Source: JANXQG01 sp037147235 (lineage in GTDB: Bacteria; Planctomycetota; Planctomycetia; Pirellulales; Thermoguttaceae). Taken from it: a stretch of DNA of 32,370 nt. A model generated the notes under the pieces. It was given only the letters and a program-made list of their open reading frames with translations. It was not told the origin of the DNA and ran no database searches. Location: the NCBI GenBank assembly GCA_037147235.1, contig JBAWVO010000038.1, positions 1-32,370 of the forward strand, written 5' to 3'. Position numbers and translations under genes: made by a program. Shown here piece by piece: positions 7,520 to 16,100 of this stretch (positions within the stretch are counted from its first letter, which is position 1; each line of letters opens with the position of its first letter).

Positions 7520-9401
7520 CCCGGCCGTAAAGGAATTCGACGTCCAACAGCTCCTTCTCCACCAGCGAATCAATAAACGACGGCATGTAGCCGGTCGGCC
7601 GCAGGGAGACCCCGTTGCGATAGTTGAAAATATCAAGGATAACGATCTGCTTGTCTTCCGGATCGTAGCGCACGACCTCGGCAATCTGCGTCACCGCGCG
7701 GGATCCGTCCGGCAGGCGGCTGATGTGTACGATCAAGTCGATGGCCGAGGAAAGCTGGCGATGGACGGAAGTCATCGGCAGGTCCGCCGCCATGAGCACG
7801 AGTACCTCCAACCGCTCGATCACCTCGCGGGCACTGTTAGCATGGACCGTGGTCATCGATCCATCGTGGCCGGTGTTCATGGCCTGGATCATATCCAGGG
7901 CCTCTCCGCCGCGGCACTCGCCCACGATCACGCGATCGGGCCTCATGCGGAGGGCGTTTTTCACCAGATCGCGGATCGTGTACTCGCCGGCCCCTTCGAT
8001 GTTGGGCGGCTTCGTCTCCAGCGTGACGACGTGCTCCTGATGCAGCCGCAGCTCGGCGGTGTCTTCGATGGTGACAATGCGTTCCTTGAAGGGAATGAAG
8101 CTGCTGAGCACGTTGAGCATCGTCGTCTTACCGGTACCCGTGCCGCCGCTCACAAGGACGTTGCGACGAGCCACCACGCAAGCCCGCAGGAACTTGGCCG
8201 CGCTGCGGCTGATGCTGCCCATCTCCAACAGGTCGTCCATCGTCAACCGCTGGGCAGGGAACTTTCGCACGGTGAGGCAAGGCCCCTTGATGGCTAGCGG
8301 TGGGATGATGGCGTTCACGCGCGAGCCGTCGGGTAGCCGGGCATCGACCAGCGGCTGGCTTTTGTCGATCCGTCGTCCGACCTGGGCCACGATCCGCTCG
8401 ATGATCGCCTCGGTGACCTTATCGGAAATGAATCGCCGACCGCTGCGTTCGATGATGCCGTCGCGCTCGACGTAAATCTGGCTGCTGCTGACGACCATGA
8501 TTTCCGTGACCGTCGGGGCGCGGAGCAGGTCTTGCAGCGGCCCAAAGCCGAAAATGATGTCCTTCAAATCCTTCTTCAACGTCCGCAGGATCATGTACTT
8601 CCGCAACTCATGGTGCAGGTGCGGGCGGACGAGGTGGAAAATGTCGTTGAACCCGCTCTCCACACGATGAACCTGCTGGCTCACGTCGCGGTATTGGGCC
8701 AGGTTGAGCCGCTCACGGAGGAACTTCAACAGCCCATGCAGTTCGGCTTCTCGCTCTGGCACGAGCGTGGCCGGCAGGTCGAACTCGTTCGAGGTCAGCA
8801 CAGCCATGTCGAAGATGTCGTCGGTCCCCGTCTCCATGATGATCTGGTTGACCAGATGGTCGCGGAGCGTCAGGCCGGTGATCTCTTCGACCAGCGGCTC
8901 GTTCTCGGAACCGAAGACGTTCAGCTCGCGGCAAACATCCTCAATGTTATTTTCCAAGAGGAGAATACTCTGCGGGTCGCTGCCGTGACTGGTTTCAAAC
9001 TGGTACAGATCGAGCCGTTCAAGCAACTTCTGGTGGATTTTCAGCTCCAGGTCGGCCATGATCGAGCGCAGATGGGCTTCCAGTTCGCTGCGGCTGATCG
9101 TGACGGCTTTTTCGGCCTCGAAGGTGAGCGTGTAGGGCCAGATGCGAACCTTGGTGCCCGGCTCGAACACGCCCGTCTGCCCGCCCAACACCTCCTCCTC
9201 GCCGACGACACAACTATTCAGGCCGACATTCTCCAGCACCAGCTTGCCGTTGTTTACCCGCACGACGGCATGTTGCCGCGAGACGAGCGGGCTTTGCAGG
9301 CAGACCGTGTTGGACGCATCACGGCCGATCGTGATCTGGCTGCCGGACACCTCGACCACGTTACGGCGGCTTTCGTTGATCTTATTGAACCAGATTTTCA
9401 T
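7491..9401 (-). CDS. cpaF: FHA-domain-fused CpaF/TadA secretion ATPase
   Basis: A 636-residue fusion. Residues about 4-95 form an FHA phosphothreonine-binding domain: GRD at 26-28, SRQH at 41-44 and an Asn (N62) in the next strand. A charged helical linker follows. Residues about 190-630 are a CpaF/TadA hexameric ATPase of the type II/IV secretion family: PDGSRVNAIIPP, Walker A GGTGTGKTT (419-427), IEDTAELRL (445-453), RPDRVIVGECRGGEALDM (488-505) and the His box TTVHANS (517-523). It powers pilin polymerisation at the inner membrane. The start at 9401 shares a base with the cpaB stop (TAATG); an in-frame ATG at 9461 lies inside cpaB and is unlikely. Ordinary CpaF proteins are about 400-500 residues, so the extra length is the FHA module and linker. 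It could read the phosphorylation state set by a kinase such as the one at 673-4047, but this is inference. Confidence 0.93.
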   Translation of the reverse strand: MKIWFNKINESRRNVVEVSGSQITIGRDASNTVCLQSPLVSRQHAVVRVNNGKLVLENVGLNSCVVGEEEVLGGQTGVFEPGTKVRIWPYTLTFEAEKAVTISRSELEAHLRSIMADLELKIHQKLLERLDLYQFETSHGSDPQSILLLENNIEDVCRELNVFGSENEPLVEEITGLTLRDHLVNQIIMETGTDDIFDMAVLTSNEFDLPATLVPEREAELHGLLKFLRERLNLAQYRDVSQQVHRVESGFNDIFHLVRPHLHHELRKYMILRTLKKDLKDIIFGFGPLQDLLRAPTVTEIMVVSSSQIYVERDGIIERSGRRFISDKVTEAIIERIVAQVGRRIDKSQPLVDARLPDGSRVNAIIPPLAIKGPCLTVRKFPAQRLTMDDLLEMGSISRSAAKFLRACVVARRNVLVSGGTGTGKTTMLNVLSSFIPFKERIVTIEDTAELRLHQEHVVTLETKPPNIEGAGEYTIRDLVKNALRMRPDRVIVGECRGGEALDMIQAMNTGHDGSMTTVHANSAREVIERLEVLVLMAADLPMTSVHRQLSSAIDLIVHISRLPDGSRAVTQIAEVVRYDPEDKQIVILDIFNYRNGVSLRPTGYMPSFIDSLVEKELLDVEFLYGRDEQEHGNHG

Positions 9402-10204
9402 TATTTGCCGTGCCGCTGAATTCCAATCTGGCGGAAGTTGACCGCCTGAAGGCGATCCCAAAGAATCGTGGCCTTTTCCGCCTCTCCTGGAACCTTCGCG
9501 CTCACGCGAATCCCCAGCACGCTCTCTTGGAGTTGCGGAATCTTAGCCGCCTGCATGACCTTTGCGTCGCCCAGCCGGTTGCCGACGGAAAGGACCGTGA
9601 AGGGGCCAATAATCTCGATCTGGTTGGCGGGCATTTGCACAATGTCCGCATCGTCGGCTTTAGGTTGCACCAAGGGGATGCCCGAGGGATCGACGGCCGG
9701 CTTGCCCGGCTCGTCGGCAGGTTTTGGCTGCCCCGCACGCGTAGGCCCCGGCGGAAACTTAGGCAGGATGAACGATACCTGGTCGCCGGGCGTAACCAGT
9801 GAGGGCACGAAAGACCGCGCGTCAACCGGAATCCATCGAATCACTTCGTCCTTGCTCAACTCGAGTTCCTTCGGTGGAGTCTTCACATCGCTTTGCAGGA
9901 GAAGAAGACCGCCTTCGGAACTGCTATCGAGGGTTCGCCAGACGGGCATATCCTTGATGGTAATGCGATCCTCCCACAGATAGGCATAATCTTTGAGGTT
10001 TCCGATATGGTTCGCCGGAATCTCGATTTTCACCAGATTATTTTCCGTCAGGCGTTCACCACGACCAACGATCAGGCCCTTTTTGATCCCGATGAAGGCC
10101 ACCATGTCTTTCTTTTGGGCCTCGGTGTTGAGGTAATAGAAGTTGGCCACCGCCCCGAAAACTCCCAACACGATGGCAACGATTAACCCGTGAATACCTT
10201 TCAT
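9401..10204 (-). CDS. cpaB: Flp pilus assembly protein CpaB/RcpC
   Basis: A 267-residue protein with one N-terminal membrane segment (GLIVAIVLGVFGAVANFYYL) followed by a periplasmic part. The region GRGERLTENNLVKIEIPANH resembles the SAF domain of CpaB/RcpC, which lies in the periplasm and is thought to contact peptidoglycan or the secretin. A Pro-rich insert (about residues 165-195) and a segment ending NQIEIIGPFTVLSVG follow. The ATG at 10204 overlaps the upstream stop as ATGA and has GGAGAAAGG in front of it, so I prefer it over the longer frame from 10249. It lies between the unknown gene 10201-11238 and the FHA-CpaF gene. The domain match is moderate, but order and topology support it. 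Confidence 0.78.
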   Translation of the reverse strand: MKGIHGLIVAIVLGVFGAVANFYYLNTEAQKKDMVAFIGIKKGLIVGRGERLTENNLVKIEIPANHIGNLKDYAYLWEDRITIKDMPVWRTLDSSSEGGLLLLQSDVKTPPKELELSKDEVIRWIPVDARSFVPSLVTPGDQVSFILPKFPPGPTRAGQPKPADEPGKPAVDPSGIPLVQPKADDADIVQMPANQIEIIGPFTVLSVGNRLGDAKVMQAAKIPQLQESVLGIRVSAKVPGEAEKATILWDRLQAVNFRQIGIQRHGK

Positions 10205-11238
10205 GGTTTTCCTTTCTCCAGTTGACTCTCCATGACCAGCCCCGTCCACCTGCTTTGCGGATCCAACCCAAGACGAATATCGACCGCCATGGCAGGTGCA
10301 GGCGATCGCATCTCAAATCGTGCATGCCAACCCAAGGCAATTTGCTGCCAGCGGGCGGCAACCGTCCAACCGCGATCGGCGAACCACCGGTCGTAAAACT
10401 TCCGTGCCGCATCGCCGTCGTCCGCGGAAAAGGCGGCGATTGCCCCGCCGGCCGCCGCGCGAATCGATATCAGGCGATGTCCACCGGGCGGGAGCGGAAT
10501 CTCGCCGCTCCCCCCCCCTGCCCTGCCTGCCGCACCGCCGGACTGAAACAAGTACAAGGTCCAGACATTCGCAGCGGCAGGAACCGCTACACCCCAGATT
10601 ACCACGCGGTACGTGGTTTCATCAAGGGTAGTCCCTGACTTTGTAGGGTGGACTTTAGTCCGCCGGCTTTCATCAGCCGTCTCAACCGCCCGCGTGCCAA
10701 TCAGCACCGGGTGGCCTCCGCCCCACTGGTAAAGCTGCCACTGGCCATGCTCTTCGGCCACGGGCCGCTCGCTTGCGAGTCGTTTCAAGAGTTCCTGTTC
10801 GGCCGCGTCGGCCGGCTCGCTGCGGGGACGGGAATCGACCATTGCCGCTCGGCAGGCATCCTGCAACGCCACAGGAAGATCGCTCTGCCTGCCGGAAAAT
10901 TCCTGCCGCCGGATCGACCACGCTTGATCGCCAAACTCGAGAATATGCGGTGCCGCTGCGTCACCCAAGGAATCGGTGGGCACGGGCACCGACAACGGAC
11001 TTCGCTCATTATGCCACACGTGCAGCACCTCGCGGCCGAAACCCAGGGCGATAACCACGAGCATGAAGGTCAGCAGGCCATTGGTGGTCCAGGCGGAGAT
11101 CCGCCGCGCCAGCCGGCCCAGGCTTTGGGATTGCTTCGGCGGTGATGGCTGACTCGTATCCAGACTGGCTTCCCTTACTTGCGGCTCACGGGCCACTGCT
11201 TGCCTGAATGGTTTCGAGGAACTTCTTGAGAATATCAA
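10201..11238 (-). CDS. Unknown membrane-anchored protein of the Tad cluster
   Basis: A 345-residue protein from the upstream ATG, or about 331 from a GTG at 11196 that overlaps the previous stop by a few bases; I cannot decide between them. One membrane segment lies at about 54-72 (LLTFMLVVIALGFGREVLHV) after a basic, Ser/Pro/Gln-rich N-terminus. The rest is presumably extracytoplasmic; it has a Gly-rich stretch near residue 235 and a C-terminal domain with several Trp (FYDRWFADRGWTVAARWQQI). No family is recognised. Position between the TadE-like gene and cpaB, with coupled start and stop, argues that it works in pilus assembly, perhaps as a lineage-specific accessory protein. The sequence alone does not show a catalytic motif. 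Confidence 0.75.
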   Translation of the reverse strand: MIFSRSSSKPFRQAVAREPQVREASLDTSQPSPPKQSQSLGRLARRISAWTTNGLLTFMLVVIALGFGREVLHVWHNERSPLSVPVPTDSLGDAAAPHILEFGDQAWSIRRQEFSGRQSDLPVALQDACRAAMVDSRPRSEPADAAEQELLKRLASERPVAEEHGQWQLYQWGGGHPVLIGTRAVETADESRRTKVHPTKSGTTLDETTYRVVIWGVAVPAAANVWTLYLFQSGGAAGRAGGGSGEIPLPPGGHRLISIRAAAGGAIAAFSADDGDAARKFYDRWFADRGWTVAARWQQIALGWHARFEMRSPAPAMAVDIRLGLDPQSRWTGLVMESQLEKGKP

Positions 11239-12184
11239 TTTTTGCCTTCAAGTCCGGGATCTGAGACTGGGCAAGGGAGACCATCGCCGGCTGGGCCGGC
11301 GGTTTCGCATTGAGGATCGCCTCGAACGCGGCCAACGCCCGCTGGTAGAGTCCCAAAAACGATTGCGTCATTCGCTCGGCCAGACTGGGAATGTTTTGGT
11401 TCTTGGTATGTTTGCCTTGAATGCTATCGATAAGTTGCTCAACGCTCTTGTCGGTCAAGTTGCGATCGGTCGTACACATCGATTGCACCCGCGGATAAAA
11501 ATTGGGAGCACCGCCCCAGCCGAAGAGTGCGCCGTAGTAGAGGAAGTCGGGATCGTCGTCCAACGGACGGAGTTGCTCGCGGAAGGCTGCCTGAGAGATC
11601 GCCAACACCGACCGCACATACGCACTCACCAGCGAAGCGGGAGCCTTGGCCAGCGCGTACAACACGGGAACTCGCCGTTGCCAGTTACTCCCCATCCCCA
11701 TCTGCTGATATTGCCACTTATCGTCGATCAGCCACGTTTGGGCCTTGATCGTATAGGTTCCCATCTTGCCCAACAAAGGATATTTTCGGGTCAGTTCCGC
11801 GGAACCTTCGCGCAATCCGCGAGTTGGGTCAAGAAGGTCGGAATTGACGGTCGCCGCAGGCAACGGGCCGCGTGCCACCGGCAGATCGACGCGACGGTCG
11901 TCCATGGCTGCCACCACGCCCTGGTCGGAAGATCCCATCGATGCCGTAGCCGGCCAGTAACGCGGACGGGGATCGGTCAAACCGCTTCGCGGCCAGCGAG
12001 CCTCCCATACCGCGAGCCGGGCCACGCTATTTTCACGAACCTTCCAAGCAGCGATCGTACCATAGTTGATAATCAACGCCATGATGAACAGCAAAATCGG
12101 CAGCGCCAAGGTCAGTTCCAACATGGCGAGACCGCAGCGGTATGACTGGATTGCTTCTCGCGGTACTAACAATTTTATATTCAT
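11186..12184 (-). CDS. TadE-like pseudopilin / pilus assembly protein
   Basis: A 332-residue protein whose N-terminus has the TadE signature: CGLAMLELTLALPILLFIMA with a Glu at the fifth position after the presumed cleavage site, as in type IV-like prepilins processed by the peptidase at 15028-15627. After the hydrophobic helix come about 290 soluble residues with no recognised domain, including WQYQQMGMGSNWQRRVP and a helical C-terminus. TadE proteins are processed pseudopilins needed for Flp pilus formation. The family is often 150-200 residues, so this one is long. It is separated from the TadG-like gene upstream by about 330 bases of repeats, so its transcript may pass through them or start anew. 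Its end overlaps the next gene by about 50 bases (10 from the GTG). Confidence 0.78.
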   Translation of the reverse strand: MNIKLLVPREAIQSYRCGLAMLELTLALPILLFIMALIINYGTIAAWKVRENSVARLAVWEARWPRSGLTDPRPRYWPATASMGSSDQGVVAAMDDRRVDLPVARGPLPAATVNSDLLDPTRGLREGSAELTRKYPLLGKMGTYTIKAQTWLIDDKWQYQQMGMGSNWQRRVPVLYALAKAPASLVSAYVRSVLAISQAAFREQLRPLDDDPDFLYYGALFGWGGAPNFYPRVQSMCTTDRNLTDKSVEQLIDSIQGKHTKNQNIPSLAERMTQSFLGLYQRALAAFEAILNAKPPAQPAMVSLAQSQIPDLKAKIDILKKFLETIQASSGP

Positions 12185-12205
12185 GGCGAATCAGGAGTTA
12201 AGTAA

Positions 12206-12517
12206 ATCCGAAATCCGAATGTCGAAATACGAAACAAATTCAAATCACAAATGCAGTCAATGACCAAAACACCGGTTCGGCGAGGGTCTCCCGACCCCGC
12301 CACCCGGTTCGGCGAGGGTCTCCCGACCCCGCCACCCGGTTCGGCGCGGGTCTCCCGACCCTGCCGAAATGTCGAGTGGGAGACCTTCGGTCGGCAGTGT
12401 GGCTCGGTCAGAGACCGGCCACAACGGGGAGACCGGCCACAATGGGTAGTTTTGAACCTTTGAATTTCCTCTTTCGTATTTGTTTCGGATTTCGACATTC
12501 GGATTTCGTATTTTTCG
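12206..12517. repeat. Nested repeat island: inverted arms enclosing GGTCTC family copy B with three 32-bp units
   Basis: This fills the gap between two Tad genes. A 29-base arm at 12210-12238 (GAAATCCGAATGTCGAAATA...) is the inverse of 12479-12507 with one mismatch. Between them at 12272-12446 lies a copy of the palindromic family seen at 522-646, in the opposite orientation, in which CCGGTTCGGCGAGGGTCTCC and the following 12 bases occur three times in tandem (12272, 12304, 12336; period exactly 32). There are no spacers, so this is not a CRISPR array. No gene is visible here. Confidence 0.85.
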
Positions 12518-14005
12518 CTAGTGTGGACTGATCTGCTGTATTTCTTCACTGCTAAGCCCACCAAGAGTCGGCAACTTGTACGACCCATTACTAAAGCCCG
12601 GAAGACCGGGATCCGATTGCAGGATCGTGACCAAGGCGGGCTGCGTGGCGGGCGCAAGCTGACAGTTCCAACTTTGGTTGAGTAGGTTCCAAACGGTCGG
12701 ACCTCCCACGCGCCCGACCACCCACCGCGTGTTCCCCCCTCCGCCGCCGCCGCCGTTATTGCCTATAGGCACGAAGGCAATCTCGCCGGGTACGCCGCCC
12801 AACGGCGACTGACTCGGACCCGTTCCTGAACCGCCTTCCGAAACCCATCCCAGCCGATTTCGTGGAATGAATAGGTGGACCTCGGCAAACGCCTGGGCAT
12901 CGGCATCCAGGGGATTCTTAAACAGCCCTGGCGCCATCTCCGGCAGCTTCTTCCAATAGACCACGCCGATGTAGGTGTAGTGCTTCTGGAGCGTCGTGTT
13001 TGAATTGGCCGTCTGCAATGGGTTCTCGTGGATCACAAACAGCAGATTGGAACGCGGATATTCCTCGGTCAGCAACTTTTCCAGATATCCACAGGTGAAA
13101 CTACGCCACAGGCCCGAGAACTGCGACATTTTGCCCAGTTGATCGAGGGCACCAAGCAGTTCGGCGTTCCACTGATCGAGGTACAATTTAGACAGCATTT
13201 GCCGCTGCTGGACCGCCGTTCGGACATACTGCTCCTGATTCGCGACCGAATCAAGCTCCGGATCGATCACCGGCAGGGTGCGATCGTCCGGCGAGTAGCC
13301 CGAATCGGCATCGCCACCCACCGGCCGGGCATCGGTTCGCCACAGCACGCCGAACATCGGACCGCGGTGATGGTCAGGGTCACCATTCCGCGCGGCCGTC
13401 TCTCGAGCAGCAGCCTGGGCAATTTCAGGAAAGGCAACCACGACGGCCCGCTGATACTTGGGAATCAGTTCCTCGGCCAGAATCTCCTCCATCATCGGCA
13501 GAACCAGATCGCTCACCGACTTGGCCCAAGCTGAGTAGCTATCGACCAACTGCTGCTCCAGCGGAACCTTTTGCTGAATGGCCGAGCCAAGGGCCGTGAA
13601 CTTTGGAAAACCCGAGGACGAGAACACCTGGGCAACTTTGTTCCAGGCGGCGAGGATGCGGGGCGCGTAGGATGCGGAGTTCTGATCGCGGGCCTCTCGC
13701 AAAAAAGCCGTGACCGCGAAAACGTCACAGAGCAGATGGTTGGTGAAGGCCAGCGTATTCATCCCCCGCGCCAACACCACCCCACCGGAATAGGCCGCCG
13801 AATCGGCAGCGTTCTGCATGCGGATCTTGCCGTCAACATGGCGGCCGACGTTCATCACCATCCCCAGCAACATCGCCAGGAACATCACGGTAAAGACGCT
13901 GACAATACTGATCGAGCCTCGCTCGTCGCCATGGAGTCGCCTTAGGAGACCTCGCGAAACCGCAAGCGATAAGGAATACCGGCGATTTTGTTTACGGATA
14001 GACAT
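12518..14005 (-). CDS. TadG-like (Flp pilus assembly TadE/G-type) protein
   Basis: A 495-residue protein. After a basic N-terminus the motif DERGSISIVSVFTVMFLAML gives a prepilin-like segment, followed by QNAADSAAYSGGVVLARGMN, typical of the putative Tad/TadG-type N-terminal domain. The remainder is a long extracytoplasmic region with a Gly-rich stretch (NNGGGGGGGNT, about residue 420) and several aromatic clusters. Members of this family are minor, pilin-like components of the Tad apparatus. The ATG at 14005 overlaps the upstream stop by 14 bases, suggesting coupling. Its stop at 12518 immediately borders the inverted-repeat arm. The assignment to TadG rather than TadE or TadF is by length and the AADSAAYS motif, so the exact subtype is uncertain. 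Confidence 0.78.
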   Translation of the reverse strand: MSIRKQNRRYSLSLAVSRGLLRRLHGDERGSISIVSVFTVMFLAMLLGMVMNVGRHVDGKIRMQNAADSAAYSGGVVLARGMNTLAFTNHLLCDVFAVTAFLREARDQNSASYAPRILAAWNKVAQVFSSSGFPKFTALGSAIQQKVPLEQQLVDSYSAWAKSVSDLVLPMMEEILAEELIPKYQRAVVVAFPEIAQAAARETAARNGDPDHHRGPMFGVLWRTDARPVGGDADSGYSPDDRTLPVIDPELDSVANQEQYVRTAVQQRQMLSKLYLDQWNAELLGALDQLGKMSQFSGLWRSFTCGYLEKLLTEEYPRSNLLFVIHENPLQTANSNTTLQKHYTYIGVVYWKKLPEMAPGLFKNPLDADAQAFAEVHLFIPRNRLGWVSEGGSGTGPSQSPLGGVPGEIAFVPIGNNGGGGGGGNTRWVVGRVGGPTVWNLLNQSWNCQLAPATQPALVTILQSDPGLPGFSNGSYKLPTLGGLSSEEIQQISPH

Positions 14006-14960
14006 ACGTCACCACCGATTTCTCACCTTCGTTGCCGATGGTAGCCGAGGCCTGCAAAGGATAGGTGTAAACGCTACCATGCTTTTCGATACGTTCCGCA
14101 ACCTTGTCTCTTCCGCTGGTCCCAACGACATATCTCGCCAGCATCCGCCCCGGGCCAGGCAGCAAGGGAAACTGATAGTTTACCGTCACCGTGATCGTGT
14201 CCTGCCAGCCGACCTCGTTGAAGTAGAACTCGCCGAGATCATCCGGCTCGTAATAGGTCTCGATCGGTGGCTCTTGGTTCTTGTGGAAAAAACGGATCTG
14301 GACCTCGGTGTTGTTCATCGCGTAAGCTAGCTTGCGATCCAACCGCGGACCGATTGAGCTGTTGGAGCCTGAACTCGGTGACAGCGCGCCGTAAGCATCC
14401 TTCAAAACGGAAGCCATTTGCGCCGCCGTCGGGGCCTGTAAACCGAGGTCGCGCGACGGCGAAATCGGCATGCAGGCCAGAATGGCCGCTGAAGCGATCT
14501 TGTCAAACTTCCGGCTGCCCGGCGCGATCTTGTAGGTCAGCCCACCGCTGCCGGGGCCATAGTTGGCAGCCGTGGGGTCGAGTTCCGGCGCGACTTGGTC
14601 CGGCGCGTCAGGATCGATCGAGTAGGAACTAATGCAGCAGGGGCCCTCGGGCGCGGGCATCGCGGCTGGAATCCACACTGCCGCACTGCGCGCCGCCGCA
14701 AAGGCGGCGTAGTGGACTACCACGGTGCCGATCATCAATTGGCTCACCTGCACGATCATCATCATGATCATAATAAACAGCGGCAGAGTGAGTACGAAGC
14801 TGAGGCTTTGCACGCTCCCAACTTCATCGCGATGCAGTTCCAAAAGGCGGCCCAGGCGAAGCTGCGCCCGGCTGAAGCGCACCAACACCCAGGCCGCCAG
14901 AATGAGTACTAGCAGCAATACCAGCCAAGGCAAACATGCCGTCATAATCGCACGAGCCAT
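13992..14960 (-). CDS. TadE-like pilus assembly protein with extra N-terminal membrane segment
   Basis: A 322-residue protein with two hydrophobic helices near the N-terminus: CLPWLVLLLVLILAAWVLV (about 9-27) and, after a short basic loop with HRDEVGSVQSLSFV, a TadE-like segment LTLPLFIMIMMMIVQVSQLM (about 58-77), followed by YAAFAAARSAAV, the usual TadE/TadG continuation. The rest is soluble, probably periplasmic, ending in beta-rich sequence. The additional first membrane helix is unusual for TadE and would block ordinary prepilin processing unless the protein is cleaved internally. A good AAGGA ribosome binding site precedes the ATG at 14960. The 67 bases upstream contain short direct repeats (TTAGTGCTTAG twice, AAGACCT twice) and no gene. 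Confidence 0.78.
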   Translation of the reverse strand: MARAIMTACLPWLVLLLVLILAAWVLVRFSRAQLRLGRLLELHRDEVGSVQSLSFVLTLPLFIMIMMMIVQVSQLMIGTVVVHYAAFAAARSAAVWIPAAMPAPEGPCCISSYSIDPDAPDQVAPELDPTAANYGPGSGGLTYKIAPGSRKFDKIASAAILACMPISPSRDLGLQAPTAAQMASVLKDAYGALSPSSGSNSSIGPRLDRKLAYAMNNTEVQIRFFHKNQEPPIETYYEPDDLGEFYFNEVGWQDTITVTVNYQFPLLPGPGRMLARYVVGTSGRDKVAERIEKHGSVYTYPLQASATIGNEGEKSVVTYVYP

Positions 14961-15027
14961 GGTGACAATTCCTTTAGTGCTTAGCCCTTAGTGCTTAGTC
15001 GATCAAATGCTATTGTGCTTGATTTCC

Positions 15028-15627
15028 CTAAGACCTAAGACCTAAGCCATTTTCCAAAGCCTCTATCAAGTTGAACCTCACGATCACCACCGCCACCAGC
15101 GCACTTGGCGCCAGAAAGACCGGCGGCTTCAACGCCTTACGTTCTTCATCGCTCAGCGGCATAAACCAAGGCAGCCGCAATCCGGTCGAGACCAACCGCA
15201 CAACGCGGGATAGGGTCGTGACCGGCCCGATTCGCCAAACCAATAGAATCAGGCTGAAACATGAGCCTAACACAAAGGTCCACAATAAAGCCTCCAACCC
15301 TTTTTCTGCCCCCAGCAACGAGCCGATCATGGCCATCAGCTTCACGTCTCCCCCGCCAATGCCAGGGAAGAACGAGAAGCAGACAATCATCAACACGCCA
15401 CACGTCAACAGACCGCCCACGCTGTCGAGCAACGTCGGTGCGCCGAGCCAATAAAACAGACTCGCTTCCGCCGCGCCATCCGCCAACAGCCACGCGCTAC
15501 CCACCGCGCTCAGGGCCAAGGCCGCCAAGATACCGCTGTACGTATTCCAGTTGTAAACCTTGTTCCGGAACACGTCGGTAGCCGTGGCGACCAGCGTCAA
15601 TCCCAAAAGCATGACCGTGAATAACAT
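15028..15627 (-). CDS. cpaA: Prepilin peptidase CpaA/TadV
   Basis: A 199-residue polytopic aspartic protease of the A24 type IV prepilin peptidase family. The first catalytic Asp is in TDVFRNKVYN (D18) and the second in GIGGGDVKLMAMIGSLLGAE, the signature of the family. Hydrophobic segments occur at about 1-15, 30-50, 70-88, 95-130 and 170-185. It lacks the N-methylation domain of the larger PilD-type enzymes, as expected for CpaA/TadV. It should cleave the Flp pilins encoded just upstream (15642-16077) and the TadE-like proteins downstream. It starts 14 bases after the pilin stop; no strong ribosome binding site is seen, so it may be read by coupling. Confidence 0.92.
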   Translation of the reverse strand: MLFTVMLLGLTLVATATDVFRNKVYNWNTYSGILAALALSAVGSAWLLADGAAEASLFYWLGAPTLLDSVGGLLTCGVLMIVCFSFFPGIGGGDVKLMAMIGSLLGAEKGLEALLWTFVLGSCFSLILLVWRIGPVTTLSRVVRLVSTGLRLPWFMPLSDEERKALKPPVFLAPSALVAVVIVRFNLIEALENGLGLRS

Positions 15628-15641
15628 GAAGCGTCAGGTGA

Positions 15642-15848
15642 TTATTGCGGGGCGTTGTTAGCGCCGTTTGTCAACTCCTCCACGCCTGTGTTGAAGAAAG
15701 CCTTGATCGTCGGCCAAGCCTTGACGATCAAGAAAATCAGGATCGGCAAGGCGATGGCACCGACGACCAGGATCGTCTCCAGGCTAATCGAGCCGTCTTC
15801 ATCCTCATGAATCTTCCTCAAAAGTTTCAACAGAGAACTGTTTTTCAT
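15642..15848 (-). CDS. flp: Flp-type pilin (major pilin candidate)
   Basis: A 68-residue peptide: charged leader, then DEDGSISLETILVVGAIALP, a class IVb Flp-like prepilin segment with Gly before the expected cut and Glu at the fifth mature position. A hydrophobic helix and a short C-terminal tail (FFNTGVEELTNGANNAPQ) follow. Flp pilins are usually 50-70 residues, so the length fits. A strong ribosome binding site (GGAGAAGAGA) precedes the ATG, which suits a highly expressed subunit. It lies directly before the prepilin peptidase gene. It is the better of the two small pilins as main filament subunit. Confidence 0.85.
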   Translation of the reverse strand: MKNSSLLKLLRKIHEDEDGSISLETILVVGAIALPILIFLIVKAWPTIKAFFNTGVEELTNGANNAPQ

Positions 15849-15861
15849 GGACTCTCTTCTC

Positions 15862-16077
15862 CTACATAAATGGCCAAGACACTAAAGCACACACCATTTC
15901 ATACACCAAGCGAATAATCTTGGGGCCAACTCGAAACAGGAACGCCGCCATCGGCAAGATCACGCCGAGGACCAGTACGTAGTCCAGCGCGGCCAAGCCC
16001 CGGCGCCGCCGTAGGCCAGGCTTTCCAGCCTGACATAACGTGCGTCGTCTCGTTTTGAATTGACCTGATTCTCGCAT
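15862..16077 (-). CDS. Second small pilin-like peptide
   Basis: A 71-residue peptide with a strongly basic leader (TRRRTLCQAGKPGLRRRRG) followed by LAALDYVLVLGVILPMAAFL, a single hydrophobic helix, and a short tail ending VCALVSWPFM. The RRG-LAALDY context is that of a Flp/TadE-type leader, but position five after Gly is Asp rather than Glu, so processing by the peptidase may be less efficient or different. It starts 24 bases downstream of the CpaF stop and ends 13 bases before the flp start, so it belongs to the same operon. It may be a minor pilin. A longer in-frame start was not found. Confidence 0.72.
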   Translation of the reverse strand: MRESGQFKTRRRTLCQAGKPGLRRRRGLAALDYVLVLGVILPMAAFLFRVGPKIIRLVYEMVCALVSWPFM

Positions 16078-16100
16078 GATTCGTCACTCTTTGCAACCGT

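Noticed and set aside
8532..9419. Plus-strand open frame of 295 codons
   Set aside because: Antisense shadow of the FHA-CpaF gene.
12272..12367. Possible CRISPR-like array
   Set aside because: The three 32-bp units are directly adjacent with no spacers and belong to a palindromic repeat family.
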